64,000 nucleotides of DNA from Pseudomonas fluorescens (GTDB lineage: Bacteria > Pseudomonadota > Gammaproteobacteria > Pseudomonadales > Pseudomonadaceae): contig NZ_MSDF01000007.1 in NCBI RefSeq assembly GCF_002022275.1, positions 20,379 through 84,378 of the forward strand, given 5' to 3'. Below the pieces are notes generated by a model. The model saw only the letters and a list, made by a program, of their open reading frames with translations. It was not told the origin of the DNA and made no database searches. The translations under genes and the position numbers were made by a program. Of this stretch, positions 9,624 through 19,641 are shown piece after piece. How positions within the stretch are numbered: position 1 is the stretch's first letter; the number at the start of each line of letters is the position of its first letter.

Positions 9624-9980
9624 ATGACCACCTTGAACCAAGCCCACTGCGAAGCCTGCCGCGCCGATGCCCCGCAAGTCAGCGATGAAGAGTTGCCGGT
9701 ACTGATCAAGCAGATCCCCGACTGGAACATCGAAGTGCGCGACGGCGTGATGCAGCTGGAAAAGGTTTTCCTGTTCAAGAACTTCAAGTTCGCGCTGGCC
9801 TTCACCAACGCCATGGGTGAGATCTCCGAAGCCGAAGGCCATCACCCGGGCCTGCTCACCGAGTGGGGCAAAGTCACCGTGACCTGGTGGAGCCACTCGA
9901 TCAAAGGCCTGCACCGCAACGACTTCATCATGGCCGCGCGCACCGACGAAGTGGCCAAGGACGCCGAGGGCCGCAAGTAA
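9624..9980 (+). CDS. phhB: Pterin-4a-carbinolamine dehydratase PhhB
   Basis: PhhB dehydrates the 4a-hydroxy-tetrahydropterin formed by PhhA and so recycles its cofactor. The 118-aa product has the signature [17 protein letters not shown], with likely catalytic His73, His74 and His91. It starts 99 bp after phhA. Its stop overlaps the start of phhC (TAATG), which indicates coupled translation. Confidence 0.97.
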   Translation: MTTLNQAHCEACRADAPQVSDEELPVLIKQIPDWNIEVRDGVMQLEKVFLFKNFKFALAFTNAMGEISEAEGHHPGLLTEWGKVTVTWWSHSIKGLHRNDFIMAARTDEVAKDAEGRK

Positions 9981-11173
9981 TGCATTTCGATGCGATTGGC
10001 CGCGTACCCGGCGACCCGATTCTCGGGCTGATGGACCTGTACGCCGCAGACGCCAACCCGAACAAGTTCGACCTCGGCGTGGGCGTCTACAAAGACGATC
10101 AGGGCCTGACGCCGATTCCGCACTCGGTGAAACTCGCCGAGCAGCGTTTAGTGGATACCCAAACCACCAAGACCTATATCGGCGGCCATGGCAACGCGGC
10201 ATTCGGCACGCTGATCAGCGAACTGGTGCTCGGTGCCGACTCTGCATTGATTCGCGAACGCCGTGCTGGTGCGACCCAGACCCCGGGCGGCACCGGCGCA
10301 CTGCGCCTGAGTGCCGACTTTATCGCCCAACACCTGCCCGGGCGCGGCGTATGGCTGAGCAACCCGACCTGGCCGATCCACGAAAGCATCTTTGCCAAGG
10401 CCGGGCTCAAGGTCAGCCATTACCCTTACGTGGGCACCGACAATCGTCTGGATGTAACGGCGATGCTGGCGACTCTGTCCACCGTGCCAGAAGGCGATGT
10501 GGTGTTGCTGCACGCCTGCTGCCACAACCCGACGGGTTTCGATCTGTCGCAGGATGACTGGCGCCAAGTGCTGCAGATCGTGCGCGAGCGCCAACTGCTG
10601 CCGCTGATCGACTTCGCCTACCAGGGCTTTGGTGACGGCCTGGAGCAGGATGCCTGGGCTGTACGGCTGTTTGCCGCCGAGCTGCCGGAAGTGCTGGTCA
10701 CCAGCTCCTGCTCGAAGAACTTCGGCCTCTACAGCGACCGTGTCGGCGCGTTGATCGTGTGCGCGGCAGACGCCGAAAAGCTCACGGATGTGCGCAGCCA
10801 GCTGGCTAACACGGCGCGTAATTTGTGGTCGACGCCGCCGGATCATGGCGCAGCAATCGTCGCGACGATCCTCGGCGATAGTGAGCTGAAAAACGTCTGG
10901 AGCCACGAAGTGGAAGCCATGCGTTCGCGCATTGCACAGCTGCGCTCCGGGCTGGTGGACGCGCTGGCGCCACACGGGCTGGCCGAGCAGTTTGCGCATA
11001 TTGGTGCGCAGCGTGGGATGTTTTCCTACACAGGTCTCAGCGCCGAGCAGGTGAAGCAACTGCGTGAGAAACACAGCGTTTATATGGTCAGTTCGGGCCG
11101 GGCCAATGTCGCCGGTATTGATGCCACGCGGCTGACGTTGCTGGCACAAGCCATCGCTGATGTTTGCCACTGA
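9980..11173 (+). CDS. phhC: Aromatic amino acid aminotransferase PhhC
   Basis: This is a class I PLP-dependent aminotransferase of the aspartate/tyrosine aminotransferase subgroup, expected to transaminate tyrosine and phenylalanine. At 397 aa it has NPTWPIHESI, HNPTGFD (N183), the D-x-A-Y stretch at 211-214 and the PLP lysine K246 in SCSKNFGLYSDRVG. The start at 9980 overlaps the phhB stop by one base; a longer frame begins inside phhB but would add 39 unrelated residues. A REP pair follows the stop. Confidence 0.94.
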   Translation: MHFDAIGRVPGDPILGLMDLYAADANPNKFDLGVGVYKDDQGLTPIPHSVKLAEQRLVDTQTTKTYIGGHGNAAFGTLISELVLGADSALIRERRAGATQTPGGTGALRLSADFIAQHLPGRGVWLSNPTWPIHESIFAKAGLKVSHYPYVGTDNRLDVTAMLATLSTVPEGDVVLLHACCHNPTGFDLSQDDWRQVLQIVRERQLLPLIDFAYQGFGDGLEQDAWAVRLFAAELPEVLVTSSCSKNFGLYSDRVGALIVCAADAEKLTDVRSQLANTARNLWSTPPDHGAAIVATILGDSELKNVWSHEVEAMRSRIAQLRSGLVDALAPHGLAEQFAHIGAQRGMFSYTGLSAEQVKQLREKHSVYMVSSGRANVAGIDATRLTLLAQAIADVCH

Positions 11174-11190
11174 CGAAACCGAATCAAAAC

Positions 11191-11278
11191 TGTGGGAGCT
11201 GGCTTGCCTGCGATAGCGGTGTGTCAGCTCCCCATTTTTCACTGATAGACCGCTATCGCAGGCAAGCCAGCTCCCACA
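11191..11278. repeat. REP pair (GTGGGAGC family), inverted
   Basis: TGTGGGAGCTGGCTTGCCTG and its inverted partner, with nearly matching CGATAGCGGT/ACCGCTATCG inner arms, flank a short spacer. The element can fold into one long hairpin. It separates phhC from the converging phosphoesterase gene. Confidence 0.88.
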
Positions 11279-11300
11279 TTTTTCACACCGAGTGAATCCT

Positions 11301-12110
11301 TCAGCCTGTCACCATCTCGGCCTTCAACTGCGCCTCTTTCGCCTGCGCATCCGCCAACCGGTACAACTCGATACTCCCATCCCAGTGCTCGATCAACGCC
11401 GTGCACGACTCCACCCAATCCCCGCAATTGAGGTAATCCACCTCGCCCACCTTGCGAATTTCGGCATGGTGAATATGCCCGCACACCACGCCGTGCAGCT
11501 CGCGCTTGGTCACTTCGTGGGCGATGGCTTCTTCGAAATCACTGATAAAACTCACCGCCGTCTTCACCTTGTGCTTGAGGTAAGCCGACAGCGACCAGTA
11601 GCCATACCCGTACCGCGCGCGCCAGTGATTGAGCCAGCGGTTCAGCGTAAGGGTGAATTCGTAGGCCGAGTCGCCGAGAAACGCCAGCCAGCGGTGGTAA
11701 CGGGTGATCACATCAAACTGGTCGCCGTGGATCACCAACAAATGCCGGCCATCGGCGGTGACGTGCACCGCCTCATCCACCAACTGGATATTGCCCAGGA
11801 TCAGCTTGGAATAGCGGCGCAGGAATTCGTCGTGGTTGCCGGTGACGTAGATCACTTCGGTGCCACGCTTGGCCATGGTCAGCAGGCGACGGATCACGTT
11901 GGTGTGGGCCTGGGGCCAATACATGCCGCCGCGCATTTTCCAGCCGTCGATAATGTCGCCCACCAGGTAAACCTTGTCGGCGTGGTAGCCCTTGAGGAAT
12001 TGCGACAGGTGTTCGGCCTGGCAATCCCGTGTGCCCAGATGCACATCGGAAATCCACAGGGTACGCACCCGTTGTTTACGGCTGGGTTTGGCGAACTCGG
12101 CACTGGTCAT
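11301..12110 (-). CDS. LpxH-like metallophosphoesterase
   Basis: A calcineurin-type phosphoesterase of the UDP-2,3-diacylglucosamine hydrolase group. At 269 aa it shows all metal-binding blocks: SDVHLGTRDC, GDIIDGWK, GNHDE, VIHGDQFD and CGHIHHAE. The start at 12110 (MTSAEFAKPS) has GAGGG six bases upstream; the ATG two codons earlier touches the Shine-Dalgarno and is unlikely. It is longer than classical LpxH (about 240 aa) and resembles LpxH2-type paralogues, so the substrate is uncertain. It is convergent with phhC. Confidence 0.85.
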   Translation of the reverse strand: MTSAEFAKPSRKQRVRTLWISDVHLGTRDCQAEHLSQFLKGYHADKVYLVGDIIDGWKMRGGMYWPQAHTNVIRRLLTMAKRGTEVIYVTGNHDEFLRRYSKLILGNIQLVDEAVHVTADGRHLLVIHGDQFDVITRYHRWLAFLGDSAYEFTLTLNRWLNHWRARYGYGYWSLSAYLKHKVKTAVSFISDFEEAIAHEVTKRELHGVVCGHIHHAEIRKVGEVDYLNCGDWVESCTALIEHWDGSIELYRLADAQAKEAQLKAEMVTG

Positions 12111-12247
12111 GGGCATCCCTCGACGGTGTTTTCGCGAGCTTGCGCCCCCGCGATTAATAGCCCATGACAACTGTGCGTCAGTCTGATGACAGCGCCCGGC
12201 GGCCGCGAAGCGTTGTAGACTGGCAGCCTGCAGCCCAGGAGACCGCG

Positions 12248-12997
12248 ATGAGCCCGACCCTCACGCTACGCCACTACATCGAAGCGCCCCTCGCCCACAG
12301 CCATGACCATGCGCAGTTGGTGTTTGGCCTGTCCGGGCACCTGGACCTGGAAGTCGATAGCCGTGGCAGCCAGGTGCACGAAAGCAGCGTGATGGTGCTG
12401 CCCTTCTCCGCCCATCATGCCTGTGGCAGCCGTGATGGCAGCCGTTGCCTGGTGCTGGATGTGCCGACGGAACACTGGGTGTTGCAATCGCTGGGTGAGC
12501 ATGCCGACGCCAGCCGCCGCCTGCTTGACAGGCCCGCGCGCCTGGCCCTGGATTCCCGGCAAAGCCAACTGGTGCAATGGCTGGCGCACAGCCCGGTGGA
12601 TGATCCGTTGATTGTCCAGCAGGGCGCCGTGCTGTTGCTGGCCAGCCTCAACCACCCCCTCGCCAGACCTGTGCCAGGGCGGCGCCTGCCCTACGCGGCG
12701 TTCAACGCGCATATCGAACGGCACGCGGCGCGCCCACTTCAAGTGGCCGACCTTGCGCGCATCGCCGACCTTTCCGTGGCGCGTCTGCATGCGCGCTTTA
12801 TGGCGGAATGCGGGCAGACGCCGATGGACTACCTGCGCAGCCGTCGCCTGAAAATGGCCTTGAGCCTCCTGAAGGAAACGCCGCTGCCCATTGGTGAAAT
12901 CGCCGACCGCGTCGGCTACAGCTCGCAAAGTGCGTTTGCCGCCGCAATGCTGCGCGAGTTTGGTGCCTCCCCAGGCGCGCTGCGTCGCGCGTCGTAG
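12248..12997 (+). CDS. AraC-family transcriptional regulator
   Basis: The 249-aa protein has an N-terminal cupin-like sensing domain (HYIEAPLAHSHDHAQLVFGLSG) and a C-terminal AraC DNA-binding domain. That domain holds two helix-turn-helices (VADLARIADLSVARLHARF; PIGEIADRVGYSSQSAF). Start 12248 was chosen for the AGGAG 6 bases upstream. The effector is unknown. The DMT transporter that follows 100 bp downstream in the same direction is the obvious candidate target. Confidence 0.88.
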   Translation: MSPTLTLRHYIEAPLAHSHDHAQLVFGLSGHLDLEVDSRGSQVHESSVMVLPFSAHHACGSRDGSRCLVLDVPTEHWVLQSLGEHADASRRLLDRPARLALDSRQSQLVQWLAHSPVDDPLIVQQGAVLLLASLNHPLARPVPGRRLPYAAFNAHIERHAARPLQVADLARIADLSVARLHARFMAECGQTPMDYLRSRRLKMALSLLKETPLPIGEIADRVGYSSQSAFAAAMLREFGASPGALRRAS

Positions 12998-13097
12998 GAA
13001 GAGTCTTGCGCTAAAAATCGCGAGCCGGACGACAGACGCCCGCCCCCGCACCCTCTAGACTGCGATTTCTGTCACCCCCGCCTGTTCAAGGATCGCA

Positions 13098-13982
13098 ATG
13101 ACTCCCCGCTCAGCCCTCGGCGCCCTGCATATCGGCGCATTGATGTTTGGCCTCACCGGTGTATTCGGCAAGCTGGCGGCCGCCTCGCCGGCCATCATCG
13201 TATTTGGCCGTGCCGCCTTTGCCGTGGTGGCCCTGGCGGTCTTTGCGCGATTTGCCAGCAATGCGCCCTGGAAGACACTGGAAATGCGCGACTGGCGCCG
13301 GCTGCTGATCAGCGGCGTGCTGCTGGCAGCGCATTGGGTGACGTTTTTCATTGCCGTCAAAATCGCCGGCGTGGCCGTCGCCACCCTTGGGTTTACTGCC
13401 TTCCCGGCGTTTACCGTAATACTTGAAGGGCTGATTTTCCGCGAACGCATTCGCGCCAACGAAGTGCTGCTGGTGGCCTTGGTGACTGTTGGTCTGGTGC
13501 TGGTGACGCCGGACTTTAACCTCGCCAGCGAGGCCACGGGCGGGCTGCTGTGGGGGATCGCCTCAGGGCTTTTGTTCTCTTTATTGTCACTGAACAACCG
13601 CGCCAGCGCCGGGCGGATTCCGGCGGTACAGGCAGCGCTGTGCCAAAACGTGGTGGTCGCCGCCTGCCTGCTGCCCGTGGCGGCGCCGGGGTTGGCAGAT
13701 GTACGCGCAATCGACTGGTTATGGATCGGGCTGCTCGGCGTGTTCTGCACCGGCCTGGCCCACAGCCTGTTTGTCGCCAGCCTCGCAGTGATCAAAGCAC
13801 GCACCGCATCGGTGGTGTTCGCCATGGAGCCGCTCTACGGCATCACCGTGGCCTGGCTGTTGTTCGCCGAAACCCCCACCGTGCGCATGCTGCTCGGCGG
13901 CGCACTGATCATCGTCGCCATCGTGTTGTCCGGCTTGATGGGCAGCGCCAGCCAAGCCAAGCCACCGACGGCCACCGCCTGA
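13098..13982 (+). CDS. DMT/EamA-family transporter
   Basis: A 294-aa inner-membrane protein with about ten hydrophobic helices forming two EamA repeats (roughly 5-135 and 150-280). The FMEP-like motif FAMEPLYGITVAWLLFAE in the second half is characteristic of the family. An AAGGA Shine-Dalgarno precedes the ATG. Such proteins usually export amino acids or other metabolites, and the sequence does not say which. It lies just after the AraC gene and converges with the SelT-like gene 3 bp later. Confidence 0.88.
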   Translation: MTPRSALGALHIGALMFGLTGVFGKLAAASPAIIVFGRAAFAVVALAVFARFASNAPWKTLEMRDWRRLLISGVLLAAHWVTFFIAVKIAGVAVATLGFTAFPAFTVILEGLIFRERIRANEVLLVALVTVGLVLVTPDFNLASEATGGLLWGIASGLLFSLLSLNNRASAGRIPAVQAALCQNVVVAACLLPVAAPGLADVRAIDWLWIGLLGVFCTGLAHSLFVASLAVIKARTASVVFAMEPLYGITVAWLLFAETPTVRMLLGGALIIVAIVLSGLMGSASQAKPPTATA

Positions 13983-13985
13983 TCA

Positions 13986-14273
13986 TCAGGCGGTGCGGTC
14001 GTTGTGCCCCAGGTCGCGTTGCGGGTCGATCTGATCGCGCACGCGCTGCTTGAGCACTTTGGCTTCCGGAAAGCCGCCATCGGCCTTGCGTTCCCAGATC
14101 TGCACGCCATCGCAGGTGATGCGAAACGCACCGCCCGTGGCCGGCTCCAGCGCCACGCGGCTCAGGTCGTCGCTGAACGTACTCAATAATTCCTGAGCCA
14201 GCCACGCAGCGCGCAGCAGCCACTGGCACTGGGTGCAATAGGTGATGACGATCTCGGGTTTGTTCGCGGACAT
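13986..14273 (-). CDS. SelT/SelW/SelH (Rdx) family thioredoxin-like protein
   Basis: A 95-aa protein with a CxxC redox pair (Cys13 and Cys16 in ITYCTQCQWLLRAAW) and the GAFRI and FPEAKVLKQRVRDQI stretches typical of bacterial Rdx proteins. No selenocysteine codon is used. The start MSANKPEIV at 14273 is preferred; upstream in-frame sequence runs antisense to the PlpD gene and is not protein-like. It is divergent from plpD with 81 bp between starts. The physiological substrate is unknown. Confidence 0.85.
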   Translation of the reverse strand: MSANKPEIVITYCTQCQWLLRAAWLAQELLSTFSDDLSRVALEPATGGAFRITCDGVQIWERKADGGFPEAKVLKQRVRDQIDPQRDLGHNDRTA

Positions 14274-14354
14274 AATTTGAGAGATTCCTGGCGTAACGGG
14301 CTCGGTGGATCCGGCGGCTATAATACCGGCCTTTATCGCCCAGCCCCGAGATTC

Positions 14355-16547
14355 ATGATGCGCCGCCTGCTGTCCTGTGTTTTTTTGTGTTTGATCCCCC
14401 TCCTCGCCGACGCCGTTGAAGGCCCACGCCCGAAAATCGGACTGGTGCTGTCCGGCGGCGCCGCCCGTGGCCTGGCACACATCGGCGTGCTCAAAGCCCT
14501 TGAGGAGCAAGGCATCCAGATTGATGCGATTGCCGGCACCAGCATGGGCGCGGTGATTGGCGGGCTGTATGCATCGGGCTACAAGATCGATGAGCTGGAA
14601 AAACTCGCATTGAGTATCGACTGGCAACAGGCGCTGTCCGACGCACCACCGCGCGAAGACGTGCCATTTCGGCGCAAGCAGGATGACCGGGATTTCCTGG
14701 TCAAACAGAAACTCAGCTTTCGCGACGACGGCAGCCTCGGCCTGCCACTCGGCGTGATCCAGGGCCAGAACCTCGCGTTATTGCTGGAAAGCATGTTTGC
14801 CCACAGCAGCAACACGCGCAATTTCGACAAGCTGCCGATCCCGTTCCGCGCCGTGGCCACCGACATCACCACCGGCGAAAAAGTGGTGTTCAACAAGGGC
14901 CATCTGCCCCAGGTGATTCGCGCCAGCATGTCGATCCCGGCGGTGTTCGCCCCGGTAGAAATTGACGGCCGGCTGCTGGTGGACGGCGGCATGACGGACA
15001 ACATCCCGCTGGATGTGGCACGGGAGATGGGCGTCGACATTGCCATCGTGGTCGACATCGGCACCCCGTTACGTTCGCGTAAACAGCTGAACACCGTGGT
15101 GGACGTGCTTAACCAGTCCATCACCCTGATGACCCGGCGCAACTCAGAAGAACAGCTCAAGGCCCTGAATCCGAAAGACGTGCTGATCCAGCCTCCCTTG
15201 GCGGCCTACGGCGTGACGGATTTTGGTCGTGCCAAGGACATGATCGACGCCGGTTACCGCGCCACCCGCGCCCTCGACGTGCGCCTGGCGCATTTGCGCC
15301 CCGCCCAACCGATCGACCCGGAACTGGTGGCGGCGCGCACCCCGGGCGAACGCACGCCGGTGATCACCGCTATCAAAGTAGAGAACGACTCGAAGGTCAG
15401 CGACGACGTAATCCGCTATTACATTCGCCAAACCCTCGGCGAGCCGCTGAACCTGGGCCGACTGCAAACCGACATGGGCACTTTGTACGGCCTGGATTAT
15501 TTCGAGCAGGTGCAATACCGCGTGGTGAAAAAGGGCCAGGACAACACCCTGGTGATCAGCGCGCGCGGCAAACGCAGCGGCACCGACTATTTGCGGCTGG
15601 GCCTGAACCTGTCGGACGACATGCGTGGCGACAGCGCCTTCAACCTCGGCGCCAGCTACCGCATGAACGGCATCAACCGCCTCGGCGCCGAATGGCTGAC
15701 GCGGGTGCAGATCGGTGATCGCCAAGAACTGTACAGCGAGTTCTACCAGCCGATGGACACCGGCTCACGCTACTTCGTCGCGCCCTACATCAGTGCCCAG
15801 GCGCAGAACGTTGAACTGATTCTGGACAACGACCCGATCTCCGAATACCGCCTGGAACGCTACGGTTTTGGCTTGAACGTGGGGCGGCAGATCGGCAACA
15901 GCGGCGAGATCCGTTTCGGCGTCGGCGAAGCCTGGGGCAAGGCGGATGTGCGCATCGGCGACCGCGACCTGCCGAGCGTGAGCTTCAGCGAAGGGTTCTA
16001 TGAACTGAAGTACTCCTTCGACTCCTTCGATAACGTGTACTTCCCCCACACCGGCGAAGACATTGGCTTGGCGTTTCGCGAATTCGAACCCGGCCTGGGC
16101 TCGGACCAGCGCTACCGCCAATGGGAGTTCAAGCTGGACAAGGCCATGAGCCGAGGCCCGGACACGCTGATACTGGGCGGCCGTTATGGGCGCACCCTGG
16201 ATAAATCCGACGTAGTTATTTCCAGCTTCCTGCTGGGCGGTGCGCGGCAGCTGTCAGGCTTTCGTGAAGATGCGATCTCGGGGCAAAACATCGCCCTGAT
16301 GCGCGCGGTGTACTACCGCCGCCTGACGCCGCGCTCGTACCTGCCGCTGGACTTCCCGCTGTACCTCGGGGCCTCGATGGAACGAGGCCGGGCGTGGAAC
16401 AACGACAACCAGTTCGACAGCGGGTATATCAACGCTGCGAGTATTTTCCTGGGGTTTGATACGCCGTTGGGGCCGCTGAATTTCAGCTACGGGTTCAATG
16501 ATGCCAATGAGCAGGCGGTGTATCTGAACCTGGGCCAGACCTTCTAA
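14355..16547 (+). CDS. plpD: Patatin-like phospholipase with beta-barrel domain (PlpD, type Vd secretion)
   Basis: The 730-aa protein combines a signal peptide (LLSCVFLCLIPLLADA), a patatin lipase domain (about 27-225) with oxyanion loop SGGAARG, nucleophile S63 in GTSMG and D210 in VDGG, a POTRA-like segment (about 345-410) and a C-terminal Omp85-type 16-strand barrel ending in NLGQTF. This matches P. aeruginosa PlpD, which translocates its own lipase domain to the surface. Start 14355 gives the clean signal peptide; the adjacent ATG at 14358 is equally plausible. Confidence 0.92.
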   Translation: MMRRLLSCVFLCLIPLLADAVEGPRPKIGLVLSGGAARGLAHIGVLKALEEQGIQIDAIAGTSMGAVIGGLYASGYKIDELEKLALSIDWQQALSDAPPREDVPFRRKQDDRDFLVKQKLSFRDDGSLGLPLGVIQGQNLALLLESMFAHSSNTRNFDKLPIPFRAVATDITTGEKVVFNKGHLPQVIRASMSIPAVFAPVEIDGRLLVDGGMTDNIPLDVAREMGVDIAIVVDIGTPLRSRKQLNTVVDVLNQSITLMTRRNSEEQLKALNPKDVLIQPPLAAYGVTDFGRAKDMIDAGYRATRALDVRLAHLRPAQPIDPELVAARTPGERTPVITAIKVENDSKVSDDVIRYYIRQTLGEPLNLGRLQTDMGTLYGLDYFEQVQYRVVKKGQDNTLVISARGKRSGTDYLRLGLNLSDDMRGDSAFNLGASYRMNGINRLGAEWLTRVQIGDRQELYSEFYQPMDTGSRYFVAPYISAQAQNVELILDNDPISEYRLERYGFGLNVGRQIGNSGEIRFGVGEAWGKADVRIGDRDLPSVSFSEGFYELKYSFDSFDNVYFPHTGEDIGLAFREFEPGLGSDQRYRQWEFKLDKAMSRGPDTLILGGRYGRTLDKSDVVISSFLLGGARQLSGFREDAISGQNIALMRAVYYRRLTPRSYLPLDFPLYLGASMERGRAWNNDNQFDSGYINAASIFLGFDTPLGPLNFSYGFNDANEQAVYLNLGQTF

Positions 16548-16568
16548 ACACCCGAATGCAAAACCAAC

Positions 16569-16658
16569 TGTGGGAGCTGGCTTGCCTGCGATGGGGGCGG
16601 TTCAGTCAGCTTGTTTGGCGACTGATACACCGCCATCACAGGCAAGCCAGCTCCCACA
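16569..16658. repeat. REP pair (GTGGGAGC family), inverted
   Basis: Two inverted GTGGGAGCTGGCTTGCCTG cores are separated by about 50 bp, just after the plpD stop and before the converging marR gene. Confidence 0.88.
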
Positions 16659-16682
16659 TTTTGACCTGCGGTATGCTTGCGA

Positions 16683-17117
16683 TCAGGGCTTTTCGAGGTT
16701 TGCCAGAATATGCCCATGCACGCGCATGCACACACTCAAATCAGCTTCATCCACGCCCACAAACAGCTCATGGCGCAGTGCCGTGGCGATGGTTTCGATC
16801 TGTTCGATCAGAGGGCGGGCCGTGTCACACAGCAAAATGCGCTTGGCACGGCGGTCTTCCAGCACCGCCTGACGCTGCACCAAACCCTGGCCTTCCAGGC
16901 TGTCGAGCAGCCGAGCCAGGGTCGGCCCTTCCACCCCAACGCTCTGTGCCAGTTCGCGCTGAGTCGGGGCTTCTTCGAAACGGGCCAGGTGCAACAGCAC
17001 CAGCCAGCGTGCCTGGGACAAGCCCAGCCCCGCCAGACGGCGGTCCAGCTCAGCGCGCCAACCTCGGGACATTTGCGCCAACTGCATGCCAAATCGGTGT
17101 TGATCGGTTAACGGCAT
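16683..17117 (-). CDS. MarR-family transcriptional regulator
   Basis: A 144-aa winged-helix protein. The recognition region PTQRELAQSVGVEGPTLARLLDSLEGQGLVQR is followed by the wing VLEDRRAKRILLCDTARPLIEQ, a SlyA/MarR-like pattern. It sits downstream of recQ on the same strand, 121 bp away. Inverted repeats at 17154-17172 immediately upstream suggest self-regulation. The effector and targets are not evident. Confidence 0.88.
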   Translation of the reverse strand: MPLTDQHRFGMQLAQMSRGWRAELDRRLAGLGLSQARWLVLLHLARFEEAPTQRELAQSVGVEGPTLARLLDSLEGQGLVQRQAVLEDRRAKRILLCDTARPLIEQIETIATALRHELFVGVDEADLSVCMRVHGHILANLEKP

Positions 17118-17153
17118 AAAAAACTCATGATTTAGACTGAAATTAAAGTGTGG

Positions 17154-17172
17154 CTAATTATTAGTCAGCTAA
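17154..17172. promoter_or_regulatory. Possible MarR operator upstream of marR
   Basis: The perfect palindrome CTAATTATTAG (17154-17164) overlaps a second inverted pair TTAG-N4-CTAA (17161-17172). AT-rich palindromes placed 35-55 bp before a marR start are typical autoregulatory sites. Confidence 0.45.
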
Positions 17173-17238
17173 GCATGAGCCATGCCAGTAGGCAAGCGTC
17201 GCTATGTACTGATTCGTTACATTGTCGTAATTGACGTA

Positions 17239-19365
17239 CTAAATCTCGAATTCGGACTGCAAAGCGGCCCGTACGCAGTACAAAACACCCTCTGGAACTC
17301 GCCCGGTGAACAGCGGCGCAATCTCTGCGACTGCTGGCAATTCGCCCTCGCCATCGAGAAAGGCGTCCTGGATTTCACCGAGCAAATCTTCCGGTAAATC
17401 AAGGGCCTGCTCCAGGGACAACTGTTGCTTGCCGATGGATTCAGCCAGCAACGTGTAGACGTTTTTTTCCGAACATTGCAGCTGGCCGGCGATCTGGATC
17501 GGGGTCATGCCGGCACGCGCCAGGCTGATCAGTTCGTGGCGAATATCGGCGACTTCCTTCGGCGCCTCAGCCTGCCCGCCGAGCACTTCAAGGAAAGCCT
17601 GGCCATATCGCTCCAGCTTGCGCGCGCCCACGCCGCTGACCCTGGCCATCTCGGCCTTGCTGGTCGGCTGCTCGCGCAGCATTTCCAGCAAGGTGGAGTC
17701 GGGAAAAATAACGTAAGGCGGCACGCTGTGTTCCTGCGCCAGTTTGCGCCGCAGGGTGCGCAACGCTTCCCACTGCTCGCGCTCTTCGCCCCGTACGAGC
17801 TGGCTGGCCTGGCTGGTGCTGCTCTTGGCGGTGGTTTGCGGCTTGAGGTCGCGGCGCAGTTCAAGGCTGACTTCGCCCTTGAGCAGCGGCCGGCAACTGT
17901 CGTTCAAGCGCAGGCCGCCGTAGCCTTCAATGTCGATATCGACCAGGTTGCGCGCAACCATTTGCCGGAACAATGAACGCCATTCACCCTCGGCGCGGGC
18001 TTTACCAACGCCGTAGACCGAGAGTTTCTCGTGGCCAAAACTGCGGACCTTTTCGTTGTCCTTGCCGAGCAAGACATCCACCAGATGGCCCACGCCGTAG
18101 CGCTGGCCGGTACGGTAGATGGCCGACAACGCCTGGCGTGCCGGTTCCGTGGCATCCCAGGTCTGCACACCGTCGACGCAGTTATCGCAGTGGCCGCACG
18201 GCTGGGGCATGTCTTCATCGAAGTACGCGAGCAGCGTCTGGCGGCGGCAACGGGTTTCTTCACACAGCGACAGCATGGCGTCGAGCTTGTGTTGCTCCAG
18301 GCGCTTGTGGCGCTCGTCGCCTTCGGAGTTCTGCAGCATCTGCTTGAGCATCACCACGTCTTGCAGGCCGTAAACCATCCAGGCGTCCGCCGGCAGGCCA
18401 TCACGGCCGGCGCGGCCGGTTTCCTGGTAGTAGGCCTCAAGGGATTTGGGCAGGTCCATGTGCGCAACGAAACGCACGTTGGATTTGTCGATGCCCATGC
18501 CGAACGCAATAGTGGCCACCATGATCAGGCCTTCCTCGTTGAGGAAGCGCTTCTGGTGAGCGGAGCGCGTTTCGTTGGGCAAGCCCGCGTGGTACGGCAG
18601 CGCCGGGTAGCCTTGCTCGCAGAGAAACGCAGCAACTTCATCGACCTTCTTGCGCGACAGGCAATAGACGATGCCCGCATCGCTGCGCCGCTCGGACAGG
18701 AACGCCAGCAACTGCTTGCGCGGCTGCTCCTTGGGCACGATGCGGTAGAAAATATTCGGCCGGTCGAAGCTTGACAGAAAGCGTTCGGCATTTTGCAAAT
18801 GCAGGCGCTCGACGATTTCTTCGCGGGTCCGTTTGTCGGCAGTCGCGGTGAGGGCGATGCGCGGAACATCGGGAAACAGCTCGGCCAATTGCCCCAACTG
18901 CAAATATTCGCGACGGAAATCGTGACCCCATTGCGATACGCAGTGGGCCTCGTCGATGGCAAACAAGGCGATTTCCAGGCTCTGTAAAAAGGCCAGCATG
19001 CGCGGCTGCACCAGGCGCTCGGGGGCCAGGTAAAGCATCTTCACTTCACCACGCTTGATCCGTGCGGCGAGGTCGCGCTGCTGCTCGGCACTGAGGGTGG
19101 AGTTCAACGACGCAGCGGCGACACCCAGCTCCTCAAGCGTAGCCACCTGATCGTCCATCAATGCGATCAACGGCGACACCACCACCGCCAGCCCGTTGCG
19201 CAGCAAAGCCGGCACCTGAAAGCACAGCGACTTGCCGCCGCCCGTAGGCATCAACACCAGGGCGTCACCGCCATTGGCCACGCGCTCAATGATCGCACCC
19301 TGGCGGCCACGAAAACTGTCGTAGCCGAAGATGTCCTTGAGGACGCGTTGAGCCTGCTCGAGCAT
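17239..19365 (-). CDS. recQ: ATP-dependent DNA helicase RecQ
   Basis: A 3'-5' helicase of recombination and fork repair. At 708 aa it has Walker A GGGKS at 42-46, DEAH at 138-141 with the RecQ aromatic loop [12 protein letters not shown], and the arginine-finger motif [11 protein letters not shown] zinc-binding cysteine cluster (C..C, CGHCDNC), an RQC winged helix and an HRDC domain (about 505-585) follow. The C-terminal 90 residues extend beyond E. coli RecQ (about 610 aa), as in other pseudomonads. Start 19365 has GGAG six bases upstream; the longer frame adds 50 unsupported residues. Confidence 0.96.
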   Translation of the reverse strand: MLEQAQRVLKDIFGYDSFRGRQGAIIERVANGGDALVLMPTGGGKSLCFQVPALLRNGLAVVVSPLIALMDDQVATLEELGVAAASLNSTLSAEQQRDLAARIKRGEVKMLYLAPERLVQPRMLAFLQSLEIALFAIDEAHCVSQWGHDFRREYLQLGQLAELFPDVPRIALTATADKRTREEIVERLHLQNAERFLSSFDRPNIFYRIVPKEQPRKQLLAFLSERRSDAGIVYCLSRKKVDEVAAFLCEQGYPALPYHAGLPNETRSAHQKRFLNEEGLIMVATIAFGMGIDKSNVRFVAHMDLPKSLEAYYQETGRAGRDGLPADAWMVYGLQDVVMLKQMLQNSEGDERHKRLEQHKLDAMLSLCEETRCRRQTLLAYFDEDMPQPCGHCDNCVDGVQTWDATEPARQALSAIYRTGQRYGVGHLVDVLLGKDNEKVRSFGHEKLSVYGVGKARAEGEWRSLFRQMVARNLVDIDIEGYGGLRLNDSCRPLLKGEVSLELRRDLKPQTTAKSSTSQASQLVRGEEREQWEALRTLRRKLAQEHSVPPYVIFPDSTLLEMLREQPTSKAEMARVSGVGARKLERYGQAFLEVLGGQAEAPKEVADIRHELISLARAGMTPIQIAGQLQCSEKNVYTLLAESIGKQQLSLEQALDLPEDLLGEIQDAFLDGEGELPAVAEIAPLFTGRVPEGVLYCVRAALQSEFEI

Positions 19366-19641
19366 GTAAAACTCCAAAATGGTGCCGAAATCCCTCTGTA
19401 CAGGCTGGCCGAAAAAACACGGGGGCACGGGAAATAATCCGTAAGCGAAGTTTTCGCGGGGTGGCGCTCGGCCTGCAGGGGCATCACAAAACGCGGCAGT
19501 ATACCCGAGCGACATCGCTCAAAGGGTGCCGCTGACGAATTGCAGCCCGTCTCTAAAACCTGGCAAATCTGCATGGCGGCTGGCCTGGGCGCTCAAGAAA
19601 GCCTAGAATTGCGCATCGTTTATTCCCAAGGTAATCCGTCA

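Noticed and set aside
19366..19515. A 50-residue N-terminal extension of RecQ
   Set aside because: A good Shine-Dalgarno precedes the family-typical start at 19365; the extension covers the promoter region.
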